This document shows, one piece after another, positions 13,361-24,375 of a stretch of 64,000 nucleotides of DNA. The stretch covers positions 304,264 to 368,263 of the forward strand of contig SJRY01000257.1 of assembly GCA_011319805.1 (NCBI GenBank), in the 5' to 3' direction. A model generated the notes under the pieces. It saw nothing but the letters and a program-made list of their open reading frames with translations. It had not been told where the DNA came from and searched no databases. The stretch is from Macrocybe gigantea (taxonomy: Eukaryota; Basidiomycota; Agaricomycetes; Agaricales; Callistosporiaceae). Positions within the stretch are counted from its first letter, which is position 1. Each line of letters starts with the position of its first letter. A program made the position numbers and the translations under genes.

Positions 13361-14016
13361 TCATGATCCCTGCATCCTTCTTCGGCGCTGTAGGGTGCTC
13401 CGACGTCGAAGAGTTCGGCCTCCTTCGTGTGTGATAACCCCGCGTCGCGGCGGCGGGTTCATATCACATCGTGGCTCGCCATTGAACAAATCGTCTTCAC
13501 CCCGCTTATTGACAAATCGGGGCGTTCCGCCTCTGTGACGGCAGTCGTCTTCGAATTCACGCCGCATCCGGCGTTCAGGCGGCGCCTCGTTCTCGAGTCT
13601 GTGCAAGGAAATGGTTGAGTCGAATTATGTAACGAGATTGCAAGAAAAATCTGAACCGACCCGCGTCGTTCCATAAGATCAGCTATTTCAGCTGCGATCT
13701 GGCGGGTCACGACACTCGATCCGCTAGTGATCATCCCCATTCCGCTCAAATCTCGCCCCTCCAAGCCGTCTGAATCCCTTGCTTCTACCGCGAATGTCGA
13801 ACCGTCAGTGCCGCGAGGGGAGAGGTACGCTGTCATCTCTCGGGCTGTTTTCGTGTTCCGGGACTCCACAAACGTTGGCACATCAACGGTCACGCTCCGC
13901 ACAGCTACGTGAGCATATCGTCCAGTCGGAAGGGCGTACACGCCAGAAGGGCATGCGAGAAAGGATCCTAGGAAAGCGGCGAGGACTAGCACTGACGACG
14001 ACGACAACGAGAACAT
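13361..14016 (-). CDS. small secreted protein, Arg-rich with dibasic sites
   Basis: Family not recognised. The start gives a signal peptide (MFSLSSSSVLVLAAFLGSFLA). About 120 residues follow, then one intron at about 13586-13657 (GTCGGT...TGCACAG). After splicing the frame continues as LENEAPPERRMRREFEDDC and ends MQGS. Skipping the intron would give a different tail from the other frame, so the splice decides the C-terminus. The mature protein contains several KR, RR and RRR sites, which a Kex2-type protease could cut. It lies next to the GPI-anchored secreted gene in the same orientation. An effector-like or processed-peptide role is only a guess. Confidence 0.5.
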
Positions 14017-14400
14017 GTTTCCTTCGCAAAAAATGTGCTGAATTCCGCAGAACCGGCTGCTGGATGTGTGTTTTTCTTCTGGCTTAGCACTTTTCGGGAA
14101 CAGGCCAGCTGTCCCCTAGGCTGGTATCGCGAAAGAACGGGACGAAAAGGTCGCTGAAAGAGGGCGGAAAGCGCAAGGAGATGGACTCCGGCATCGCGAG
14201 CTTATATGGTTGCCTTCATCATGCGATAGCACCGCTTTCTCATTTGATTTCGTTGATGTCGTTTCAGAAATGCTTCAGACTGAAAATGGAGCGATGAGCG
14301 TGTGAGATGTTTACTCAATCGTTTGCAATCACGTGTTGCGTGAAGTCGCGTTCCTTCGCAACGCGTTCCCTCTACCACACGGTTGTGAGGATCCGTATTT
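14017..14400. other. divergent intergenic region
   Basis: Separates the small secreted protein gene (-) from the kinase-like gene (+). No supported open frame or RNA gene; it must contain both promoters. Confidence 0.4.
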
Positions 14401-15877
14401 ATGCCTTCGATACCTGTTTCGACCAGCATTGCAACTGCGGTGACTACGATAGCCGTGCTTGCGTCATATGTGTTCTGGACAGTGCATCTTCCTCATAAAC
14501 GAAGGCAGCGCTTGCGGCGACAGGTTCAATTCCTTTTTGTTGTCCTATATCTTTTCTATGTACTAATATTGAGCTGGATCTCAATTACAGCTCCCTATGG
14601 ATCTTGACACGTGGAGAATGCCAGGAAACTCTTATGAAGCAGAGGAGAAAATTTGGCAAGATCTCGATGAGGTCCTCCGTCGCGGAGGGTTTACGCCATG
14701 GATGAATGCTTTTTGTTGCACTCTGGTCACTCCTGATCGTTCTATGCCAAGAACAAGAGGTTTCGGCTACATCATACCCAGCCGTAAGTCGGACACAGAT
14801 CCAAAGGGTCCAGGGACAGCTGGATGGCTCGGTCGCTTGGACTACAAAGTCTGTCTCTGTTTTCAGGTTAATTCTTCTAACTGACATTATGAACAGAATC
14901 CCCTGTCGCGAGCCGTTCGCATGCAAAATGGACAGGATGCTGTCATTCGCATCGTGGTCATAAAGAATGAAGGGCATGATCACCTCAAGATCCTCAGGAG
15001 AATTGCGACAGGCGAAAATACTTTATACAGCAATAACCACACTCTGCCCATGCTTGCAGAATTCCAGTTCGAGGATATCATTTTTGGCGTCTTTCCCAAA
15101 GCTGGTGGCATGGTTCTTGAGGCATACGATGGCTGGCCGAAGAACTCCGTGGGAGATATCGTCAACATGATTATGCAAATGTTGGAGGTATGATTTTCGT
15201 GTATGTACTAATGAGTGAAGTTTTGAAATATGTAGGTTTAGGCCCTTTCATTTATTCATGAGCTGAAAATAGCGCACCGTGTGAGCGCGACATCACTTGA
15301 TTTTATGACTGACCTGCTGATGTCTTCTGCGTGGCTGTCCTCTAGGATGCATTTCGCGATAATTTCCTCCTCGAGTGGCATCCGGAGTCATCAAGCACGA
15401 TGAAAATCGCTGCTTCTCGTCCTCGAGTCTACCTCATTGATTTTGAGGTGGCGGTGGAATTTCCCAAGAGCGCCCTCTGGAAGAGTGCGTATGCGTAGGC
15501 TATCCGATCGGTGGTTCCTTCTCTCAGCCAGAGATGTATTCTCGTGCTCGTCCACCTGAAGTGGAGTCGGGACAACCTATGATCCATTCAAGTTGGACAT
15601 CTGGCAATTGGGTGTCAGTTTAACAGACTTTGACGTAAGGCTATACAGCGCTACATCTTTATTGTATCCGACTTGACATCCGACTTTGCAGAGTACGATT
15701 GCTTCAATAGACGAAGTGATTGTCGCTATGATTGATGTCGACCCGGTATATCGGCTAGATGCCAAGGGAGCACTCGAGAGACTAGGGAAGGTCGTTAATT
15801 CCATGACGCCTCAATCATTGCTCATTAAACCGGTGGTCAAAAGGCTTCAAGATGGGAGGCTGCAGAGGGTAGAGTGA
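14401..15877 (+). CDS. membrane-anchored protein kinase-like protein
   Basis: The first exon encodes a single hydrophobic segment (TAVTTIAVLASYVFW) followed by basic residues, so the protein is probably membrane-anchored. The kinase-like region follows: FGYIIPSR, GRLDYKNPLSRAVRMQNGQD, VVIKNEGHDHLKILRRI, then ALSFIHELKIAHRDAF with an HRD catalytic loop near 15255-15360. RPRVYLIDFEVAVEFP has DFE in place of DFG. The C-lobe is GYPIGGSFSQPEMYSRARPP, DPFKLDIWQLGVSL and ALERLGKVV. This matches an Agaricomycete family of divergent kinases; no classical glycine loop is obvious, so catalytic activity is uncertain. About six introns are present, the one after MLE ending GTTTAG. Frame breaks near 15480 and 15579 each need one base, in an A run and a T run. 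Confidence 0.72.
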
Positions 15878-16832
15878 GACGTTTGTGGACCCACTATGGC
15901 GTCCTTGCGACCTGTTGCGTACCTCGAGAAACAGATCACGTAGTGTGAATACGTCTGGACTGGGGAAAGGCAACAGTGAGTTTTTTAAGGCCTTGAGCAC
16001 TCAGAAGCAAGTTACATATGATCTCGGGCATTCCTCCGATTCCTCAGTGCCAGATATGTCAAGATGACGTAATCAAACTTTTGCAGCATTGGGATGGCAC
16101 TCTGGTAGAACTTTTCCCTCTCCTCCCCGTATTTTGGTTTCGAGGCTCTTACATCGCTCTAATAAATGCCTATATGACTCTCATGCAACATGGCAAGTTA
16201 AGCTCTTCTCAACTCAGAATTCGCTATCACCGTTTTCATAATTATATAAAATCATAGATTGAACAACTCAGTCGGTCAAGTCGCAGATTTTTGCGCGACT
16301 ATTGTCTGAGTATGTTTCCTGTCTCGTTAAAGTTCTTTACGTATTGTGGCTTATTCGATGGGATGCTCCGAATAGTGTGTGTCTCGTCGCTAGTCCATGA
16401 CCAGGACCAGTTCCGCGTACGTTTATGCATTCCACTCTAAAGTGTGTCGTGTGCTAACCTATCGAGAAGCTCATGTATGCCTGCGTTAGAAGCGAAAAAC
16501 TCCGTCGCATCCATATACGCTGCGTACCGCTCGTCGGCGATGCTGGCCGATATCCTAACATTAGTTTAATTGTCCCGAATTCACGGCCCCCAAGTCCCAC
16601 GGGCGCTACTATGAAGGCTGAACCTCTAGTGTTACGCTCTCTCTGAATAGCCTGCGACGCGTTTATCACCTGACGGAGACGCGATCGAAAAGGCAGCATA
16701 CAAGCACAAATGATCGAGGAGTCCGTTTAAAATGTCACGATCGATTTTGGTTTACTTCTTTACTCAGTTGAATCAGTGACCTGAAGCTCTCTATCGCATT
16801 CTCGCAGAAGAATTACCAACCCGCGCGTATCA
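15878..16832. other. intergenic region with possible coding remnant
   Basis: Open frames on the plus strand near 15885-16257 resemble nothing I know. On the minus strand, 16454-16699 holds an ATG-started frame (MLPFRSRLRQ...) with plausible splice signals. An adjoining frame, SIADERYAAYMDATEFFAS, looks protein-like, but the two cannot be joined in frame. This may be a decayed or frame-broken gene. Confidence 0.3.
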
Positions 16833-18837
16833 ATGGCTCTCACCAAGAAATCCAACCGCCCCAATCAGCCAAACAAACCTTCCCGCCTGATCCCCATCAA
16901 GTCCTACCATCTCGCCGTCCCGCCAAAGCTCGCCCTTGTCATAGGACCACGCCCTCACCCAGGTGGGTATCAAGTCTCGGATGAAGACGAAGACGAAGAT
17001 TACGATAGCTTGTTTGGATCGCCTGTCCTTATATATACTGGCCAGGAGGAGCACCGTCTTCAGTCTCCGCCACAGGAATTGCTCAAGCGACGCCGCCGTT
17101 TGTACGTCCCGGCCCGCGTCGTGGGCGGGCGGCTCGTCCTATGCAGGTCTAAGTCGGTTTACGCCCGCAAGGCCAGACCGTTGTCCAGCGCTCCCGCGGA
17201 CTTCGCGTTCTACCACCCGACTGTTCCGTACATGGCCGCTGCACCTGTCTTTTTGGACAACCTCGCCCAGTATTTCTCTCCCATGCAGGCATCAGAGCAA
17301 GCTTACCCCGCCGCCTTCGACTTCCACGCCAATATCGTGCCCATGGACGAAGACATCACTGTCTCTTCGGACATGGAATCCTTTGACATGGTGACTGACG
17401 AAGACGCAGAGATGATGGACAGTTTACAGTGTAAAGGTAAGTCGGCGTTTCATGTTACATCTCGTTGGGCGGGGCCCTCAGTCGTCTTCTACAACAGGCA
17501 TCTGTCCCATAGAAGACGCCAATATGGCATCCCCGAAGATAGACTCGGATATCAATCCTTTCAGGACTTTCCATTCCAGACACTACGCCAACGGTTTATC
17601 CTCATCTCAGGTCGTGGTTGTCGATCAGACCGCATCGCAAAACCTTGACGGGGTCCAACAGTTATCCGGAAGCGACATGGAAATATTCACGAAGCAAGTC
17701 CCAGCTCACGAAGTCGACTCCCTAGCTTCCCTTTTGTCCGGCCTTTCCATTTCCGAGGAGCTGACGACGCTATGTCCCTCGCTGGAGTCTGATTTGGAAC
17801 CAATCCCCATTGCTTGGGATGATGTCAAAGACGAATTTGATACTTTCTTATCGGTCGAAGGTCGCGAACAACACGAACATGGCGTGTGTCTAGAAGAGAC
17901 GGAACGAGAAGAACAAGACCTCATCGATTTCGAGTCTGAGGTTCTCTTGCCGTTGCTTCCTCTCTGGATAAAGAAAATCTTGCAACCTGTGACCAGTTTG
18001 GAGGTCCCGCCCAGTAACGTCTCCGAGGACGCTGCTGTTTGTCCATCGGCTTCTGGTCTGGACTACGACGTCATCGCACCTGGAGAACCCGAATATGAAC
18101 CTGTTCCTGTTCCGGTCGTCGCTGCTTCCGAGCCTGCAGAAGCTGACAAGGACGAGACGTCAAGCAAGCCCCAGCCATCTCGTCCGGCGTACAGGAGAGT
18201 CACGGTCTCCAACTATCAACCCATGGGATGCCACGCTATGCGCTCCAAGCTTTTTGTACGCCTACCTGTGCTCAAAGAGGTGTTAAAACGGGAACCACGC
18301 ATTTTCGTGCCGCCCAACAATAGGTTCAAGAGCAACAACGACAAGGTTGACAGAAAGCCGACGTCCAAATTTCAAGTCAAAGCCGACGAGGTCAAGACAG
18401 AAGGATCGAGCCGACCCAAAGCTTGGAACTATCCTCCCATGATCGTTCTGCCCGACTCTCCCGTCCACAGCAGCTTACTCCGTAACCCCACGTCATCAAC
18501 CCTTCCGTCCGAATCCTCGCAGCCGAAACAATTGGGCAAAGTCCTACTTTGGAATACCTCTTCCAAGATGGAGCCTCCATCCAAACCGCCCTCGTCTAAA
18601 CCTCGGTCCACTATTTCTACCCCTGCTCGATTTTCGCATGCAAGCACCCGAGTTTCTCAGCGCACAGCAAATTATCACACCCCTTTATCCTCATCCATGA
18701 CACGGACAATTGCCGCCCCTCCCGCTATTTCTACAGTCAATGTCTATTCGCATGGTCAAGCCAAGGTCGAGCCGCCGAAGAAATCGTTGATCCAGAAGGT
18801 GAAGGAGTGGTTCACACCTAGCAGCTGGTGGGTTTAA
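16833..18837 (+). CDS. disordered protein of unknown function, two exons
   Basis: Family not recognised. Exon 1 runs from the ATG at 16833 to about 17435. A GTAAGT...ACAACAG intron follows, and exon 2 continues in frame (GICPIEDANMASPK) to TAA at 18835-18837, giving about 645 residues. The sequence is Ser/Pro-rich with acidic runs (DEDEDEDYDS near residue 50) and an RRRRLYVPAR basic block. The last 18 residues (SLIQKVKEWFTPSSWWV) form a short amphipathic, tryptophan-rich tail that could bind a membrane or partner. A likely 3'-UTR intron (GTACGTGC...CCTTGCAG, about 18868-18922) follows the stop. Confidence 0.65.
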
Positions 18838-20681
18838 TTTTGGAAATTCATCGCAACGTGAACGAGGTACGTGCTATGCGTTGTATTTTTTTCAATCGCG
18901 TTTTTTCTGAATTTCCTTGCAGGAATGATTTTCGCCATCTTTTCCTTTTTGTTTCACTTTAGGTCCCCATCTAGTATCTGCCTCACATTCCGATTCATTC
19001 CCATTCTTCGCCTCGGTCTCCTTTCCCAAGCGCGACTATACCTTGATCAAGATACCCGCACACGTATACCCCAAACTTATACCAGTCTCGGGCGTTCCTT
19101 TCAGGTTTGCTCTAGATTTTTTCCTTTCATTCTCAAACCCCTTCTTTTCTTGTCTCGGGTTTGGGAAGCCCCTCGTTGTTTCTTTCATCCCCAAGTCCTT
19201 TCTTGTTGTGTTGGTATCGGGCTTGGGGAGCCCCTCGTTTTTCTTTTGTTCAGCCTATCTAATATCCTTCGAACCACAAACGCTTCCTCGTTCCTGATAC
19301 AGAGCTTGGATGTTTTTCGCTTTGATTACCATTGATCTTTCGTTTTTCTATAACCTTTTGATTTTCTTCGTCCATCTTATTATCAGCCTATCTCGTTATT
19401 CCTAGATCCTTTTACCATCGTCGCTTTGGTTTGGAGACCTTCCCTTCCCTCTTTCCTAGGCGTCCCCCATCCATGCGCCGTTACTTGGCATCGCAGATAC
19501 ATATACCCATTTATTTTTGCCATATTTTTACCCCATATTCCCAATCATCTCGTACTTTTGCGTTCTTATCTTTCATCTTCTTGTCTCTCGTATTCCCCTT
19601 CCCCTCCCCCCACCTCCCGATACCTAGCCCGCTCCTTCGACGCCGCCTTCCTTGCCTCCGGCCCCTCCGATCTCCACTGCTCCAGAAATGGGAAGGGCCG
19701 ACTCAGATCCTGGGGAAATGTGCCTTCATCAAAGAGATTATTTGTGCACGTCTTCTCTTTGATGAAGGCATGCTTCTTCGGGAGTGACGCAACGCTTTTC
19801 CTTGCCCATCATTAACCACTCTTTCCGTCGCGTCGAACAGTCGTTGAACATGGCGAACAGGCTCCTCATCCAGACCCCGTCCCGGTCGTTCAAATACTGT
19901 CGCCTTCGACACCCTTCCCGAGTTCTAAAGCTTCCGTCGACTATCGAATGTCGTATGCGGCCCCTAACAGCCGCTAGCTTTATTGCTATTGCTGGATTTA
20001 GATCATGGTGAGTGACTGCGCTTTTCCTAGGCCTCTCGATTCTAAGAACGCTTTCGCCAGATTTCTAGCCGTCTCCTATCTACACCATTTACCACGCACA
20101 TCTACGGCGTATTCTCTTCTATCAATCCTGTCACTGCTCTCTGTTACTATTGACTATTCTTGGACTCTGGCTCCTACTCGATATCTGTCTGGGACCTCGG
20201 ATTCGACTAGAAACGGCCTATCCACTGCCAGGATTTCTTACGAGAATCCCAGCTGTTCACTACTATTCGCGACTTCGGACATTTCATGTTCAGGAACTTG
20301 GAGCTCGGGCAAACATGCGATTCGTATCTAACGCTCTTTTCTGGACTCTGCTTGGAGGTGATCTGCTAGCTCTGTGGACTTTGACTCTTCCTCACCGGCT
20401 TTCGCGTCATGGGTGAGCTTCTATGGGGCGCGCATCGATGGTAGGCATCGCCAAGAGTGGACTTTGCTGCTGCTTCTGGATAACGACGGATTAATACGGC
20501 TTCATCTCTTCAGTATTTCTTTTGCAGAGAAATATTTTTTGTATACGTACACACATTTTGAATTGAACTATGGAGTTTGACACACATCTCGTCATCGAAT
20601 CGCACTAGGAAGAATAGATCGTACAAAAACACAGGGCTCCAGAACGGAGGTGCCTGATGATTGCCAGCCGAACCGCTTGCA
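18838..20681. other. long gene-free, pyrimidine-rich stretch
   Basis: About 1.8 kb without a supported gene. The first half is very T/C-rich on the plus strand and probably includes the long 3' UTR of the preceding gene. It contains an imperfect 30-bp direct repeat (about 19155-19185 and 19218-19246, core AAGCCCCTCGTT / GAGCCCCTCGTT) and a perfect hairpin at 19721-19770. Several open frames of 70-150 codons are low in complexity. Confidence 0.45.
19721..19770. repeat. 17-bp perfect inverted repeat (hairpin)
   Basis: The left arm 19721-19737 (TGCCTTCATCAAAGAGA) is the exact reverse complement of the right arm 19754-19770, with a 16-nt loop. It lies in a gene-free transcribed-looking region. 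It could be an RNA hairpin, a small-RNA precursor or a remnant of a mobile element. It is not followed by a T run like a classic terminator. Confidence 0.85.
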
Positions 20682-22208
20682 CTATCTGTCCATCCAGAAC
20701 GTCTTCCACTGTTCATGAACTGCATTCTTTCCATCTTCCCAGAGCTCCTCAGGGGTATACCCTAGCTCATTCCTGTTCTCTTTCCAGACAGATTCACCGC
20801 CTTGCCATGCTCTAACCTGTGCGATGAGATCATTATTTGTCCGCATCGCGGATGCGAGATAGTGCAAAGCTGTGTTGCCATAGACGTCCTTTGCGCTGAT
20901 ATCCTGCGTCCCGCTCTCAAGAGCCACAAAATCGTTCGAGCCTGGGCTTCCGAATCGGCTATGTCCTCAGATGTCCTTTCGCGAGGGAGCGGCATCGTGT
21001 CTGCCGCAGAGAAAAGACCGGCTCGGTTGGCGGGGTTACGCCTTCGCAGATCGATAGGAATCCAGCGGCGAACGTCCAGAGTCCGCACGTCGTGTACGCT
21101 GTTGAAAATCTTCTCGCTAAAGACGTTGACGTTGGCGTCCGTCTGCGACAGTGCAGCGACGTGTAAAAGCGTATGGTCAAGCGCGGTTGTTCCAGCGCTT
21201 CCGAGGTTCGTGATTGGATTCTCGGAGAGACGTTGGAGCAGAGGAACGTCGAGGCGGGCAGCAGCGAAATGAAGCAAGTGAATCGAAAATACGGGAGTGC
21301 GGATCGTCATGTCCGTGGTTGGATGGTTGGATAGGATATCGTAGGCCTCCATGTTGGGAGGATCGCACAAGGCTACGGCCGTCATGAGGGGCGTAAGGCA
21401 TCTGGTGGGCGCGGCCAAGGGCAAAACGTTTGGGGAGTATCCTAATGAGAGCAGGCGCCTCAGCATGTCGTTTTTACCAGCCAGGACGGCTTCATGGCAT
21501 GGAGAGGAGTACGAAGCGCAGAATGCGTCAGGACGTCTGGAAGTTGCAACGGTGTCGTATCAGCGGTCCACCAGGATTCGTCCGGCCCAGCAGCACGCAC
21601 CTGTTCGAAAAGTGCTATGTCGCCGGTACCGGCGGCCGCTTCCAGCGCCATGAGCGCAGGCTTGGATCGAAACCGAAGCGTAGGGAGTTCCGGCTCTGTC
21701 CAGAACCTCGAGAACGTCTTGCGACGGGCAGCGATCTCGCCTGCCGTCAGCGGAGCGGTCTGTGGCACCTCCAGGCCGATTTCGGCGAGCGCTTTCGCCC
21801 GAGGAGGGCACATCGAGTAGCTTCTCGTGTTATATTGCGGGTTCCGACCGCGAATGAAACGCACGGAGAACTCGTCGAGGTCCGAGAGCTTTATGCCGTT
21901 CGGGTCAGCGCCTGCCTGGATCAAAGTCGAAATGTTCTCGGGCAGGCGAGCATTGATCGCGGCAATGAGAGGAGAGTTGTAGATGCCGTGAATAGCCCCA
22001 CTGATGCAGGTGTTCACGCTCAATCATGCTCGACTTGCAACACTTTGTGTCGAGGAGGATTGGGACCAAGTGCCTGCATTTCGCGGGTGCATTCCTCAAT
22101 AATTGCTACGAGGACCTGAGGATTCGGGTTTCTAGCAGCTCGGATGACCGGTGGATCATCGTCGGAGACGTCGAGGTCGTCCTCTGTAAGCCTGTATGTA
22201 GCGGCCAT
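20682..22208 (-). CDS. ankyrin-repeat protein, intronless
   Basis: Ankyrin repeats mediate protein binding; the partner is unknown. The frame starts MAATYRLTEDDLDVSDDD at 22208 and ends WKTFWMDR before 20682, giving about 509 residues. Repeat-like units include SPLIAAINARLPENISTLI (with QAGADPN), ALMALEAAAGTGDIALFEQV, LTPLMTAVALCDPPNMEAYD, TLLHVAALSQTDANVNVF and YGNTALHYLASAM. The spacing is irregular, as in divergent fungal ankyrin proteins. No introns are needed, but the frame breaks near 22022, 21497 and 20907. Each break is repaired by one base, and the first two sit at short homopolymers. A TATA box lies about 33 bp upstream of the start. Confidence 0.75.
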
Positions 22209-22240
22209 ACCGAGGACGTATAAATTTCATGGGTTGGTCC

Positions 22241-22247
22241 TTTTATA
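22241..22247 (-). promoter_or_regulatory. TATA box of the ankyrin gene
   Basis: The minus strand reads CTATAAAAGG here, 33 bp upstream of the start codon at 22208. Sequence and distance fit a TATA box with a short 5' UTR. Confidence 0.5.
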
Positions 22248-22825
22248 GGGACGCCGGTGCTCCGGTCCGGAAAGTCCGTTCCATCTCGGAAGTTCCCAAA
22301 TTGCATTTGTACTTAGCTGCTCTGATACATTCGGCCCATCTACTCTGCATGGTAGATTCACCGTGCAGGCTTCAACGAAGCGTCATGGTTTCGATTGCTT
22401 TGCTTGCGTTAAATGCAGCGCTCGACGACCCATCGAGCTCTAAGTTCATCTACGTTGATCGTTCTCCAACTTTTCAGATGAAGAGTTGAATCTGAAGTTC
22501 GTTCATCAGGGCCATTCTTTGAACCGTCAATTTTTTGGTTACTGCTGAGTCTTCTGTTTGATAGGCTCTGCCATTTCTGCTACGCCACGGCGCCGCACTT
22601 GTCCAGTTTCATGATGGTCTTCTTTGACGTCGGAGAGTTGAAAAAGTCCTCATGACCTTTCCCTCAAGCCTTGTCCTTGTTCTGTGTGCACCCAGTGGCA
22701 TATTGTGCGATAGTGGTCATAGTGCGGCCATTGCAAACTCATGATGCCAACTATCAACTTGAAAAAGTGCCGGCGAGCAGCCATAAAGTCCTAACGAGTG
22801 CACCAGTTGGCAATCGAAGGACAAT
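22248..22825. other. divergent intergenic region
   Basis: Between the ankyrin gene (-) and the GH16-like gene (+). Nothing supported beyond the TATA box of the ankyrin gene at its edge. Confidence 0.4.
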
Positions 22826-24019
22826 ATGCGCTCTTATCAGACGCTCTCAGCCAGCGCGTTTCTGCTACTCTACTTGCGAGTTCTGGAAGCGTTGAGCATT
22901 CCGCAACAAGACTGCGACACCTACGTCGTGCCCTTCTTTGATGGAGGTTTCACGCAGCACTCTATCATCGGGTTTACAGGTCCCGATACCGTGCCTCCAG
23001 ATGATAGCGAGAGCGACGTTCTGCCTTTCAATCAAACTGTTGCTGCTCTTGCGTGAGTCTCATTCAAACAAAACTCTCTGGAAGGCTGTCATGGCCTGGC
23101 TCACTCTGCACCAGCGCCAGGGGCCTTTCCATCAGCAACTACAGCATCAACACCAGCCCAATTCCTGTGATGTTTGTCCCAGAAAACGTCTACATTTCCC
23201 AGGGAATGTTGACGCTCAAGAACTCCGCGTACTCCGGCAACGGCAGCATGCAGGGCGCCGAAGTCGTCACTGATGAGGCTTTCGACTTTGTCTCTCTCCG
23301 TGTTATGATCTTTTCTGGTGCCACCCCAGGCACCGTTGAAGGGAGCTTCTACCAATGTGCGTCATGCGTCATGTTGACTCGGCATTGCTTTGCGACTGAC
23401 CGTGGTGCGTGTGTTAGTGAATGACGGACGCCAGCTGGAAATAGGTTGGACGCTTGTGACCAAGACTCGCGACGTTCCTCCCGACATATTCGCCACCTGG
23501 GAAGCCCTAGCCCCCGGAACCCCGATCGTTTCTTTCACCATGTCTCCTCCACTGGATCCTGTTACGTCTACTCCGCTAGATCCCGCACACAACTGGATTG
23601 GTGAGTTCATGCTACTTTCCGGAACAGTTCTACAGTATCTAATGCTGGAATCCCCTGGGAGAATATCGAATCGATGTGAGCATTCCTTACCAATCGAGGC
23701 ACTCCTTCACACTTCGCCAACACAGGCATCGCCCAACGTGACAGCCTTTTACCTCAACCGTGAACTGAGACAAGTTTCCCAACTCAATGTTCGTCCATCG
23801 TCATTGACACTCGTCATTGATCGATTCCTCTGATTTTACCGACAGATACCTATCGTTCCGGCACGAGTAGGACGTCTAAGATTTAATATCTGGAGCAACG
23901 GTGACGCACAGTGGGTTAACGGCCCCCCGACCAGGGATTCCGTGACTTGGATCGCATATATCGAGGTCTATAAGGGCTATACTCCGAATCGCTCCGGATT
24001 GGTCTGCACAGCGGTTTAG
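22826..24019 (+). CDS. GH16-like secreted protein with degenerate active site
   Basis: GH16 enzymes are secreted beta-glucanases or related transglycosylases with a concanavalin A-like fold. The start gives a signal peptide (MRSYQTLSASAFLLLYLRVL). Family blocks follow in order: ISQGMLTLKNSAYSGNGS, QGAEVVTDEAFDF, LRVMIFSGATPGTVEGSFYQ, EYRID, FYLNREL, RLRFNIWSNGDAQWVNGPP and DSVTWIAYIEVYKGYTP. Five or so short introns are present. At 23438-23452 the expected ExDxE catalytic motif reads E-I-G-W-T. The nucleophile glutamate is kept, while the aspartate and the acid/base glutamate are replaced. Hydrolysis is therefore unlikely, and a carbohydrate-binding role fits better. The stop is TAG at 24017-24019. 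Confidence 0.75.
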
Positions 24020-24375
24020 CGATGACGGGAATCAGTCTTTATACTCTGGACGATTGGTGGCAGGTTCGTCCGATAGCGGGGATCTTGGAAATTGGTTTAT
24101 CGCTCCAATTACGGTATTATAAGGATTGCTGAAGTAGCCAATACATTGGATAAATCTACGTTGCATCCAGTTGCTGGTTTGGAATGTGGCAGCATAGTAC
24201 AAATTGAAGTTGAACGACAGAAAGGGATAAATAACGGGAGTCGAGAAGAAAGGGGAGACGTCGTAGTGTACTGTACAACATTGTAAAGAAGAAAAGAGGA
24301 TTAAGAGGATTAGAAGGTCAGGATGTGTCGCCGGCATAGGGAACAATAAAAGGCAAAGAGAACATGGCAGGAACC
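24020..24375. other. convergent 3' intergenic region
   Basis: Between the stop of the GH16-like gene (+) and the stop of the unknown disordered gene (-). Nothing recognised. Confidence 0.4.

Noticed and set aside
18871..19335. Plus-strand frame of 154 codons rich in Phe and Leu
   Set aside because: Low-complexity pyrimidine-rich DNA downstream of a stop codon; no conserved blocks.
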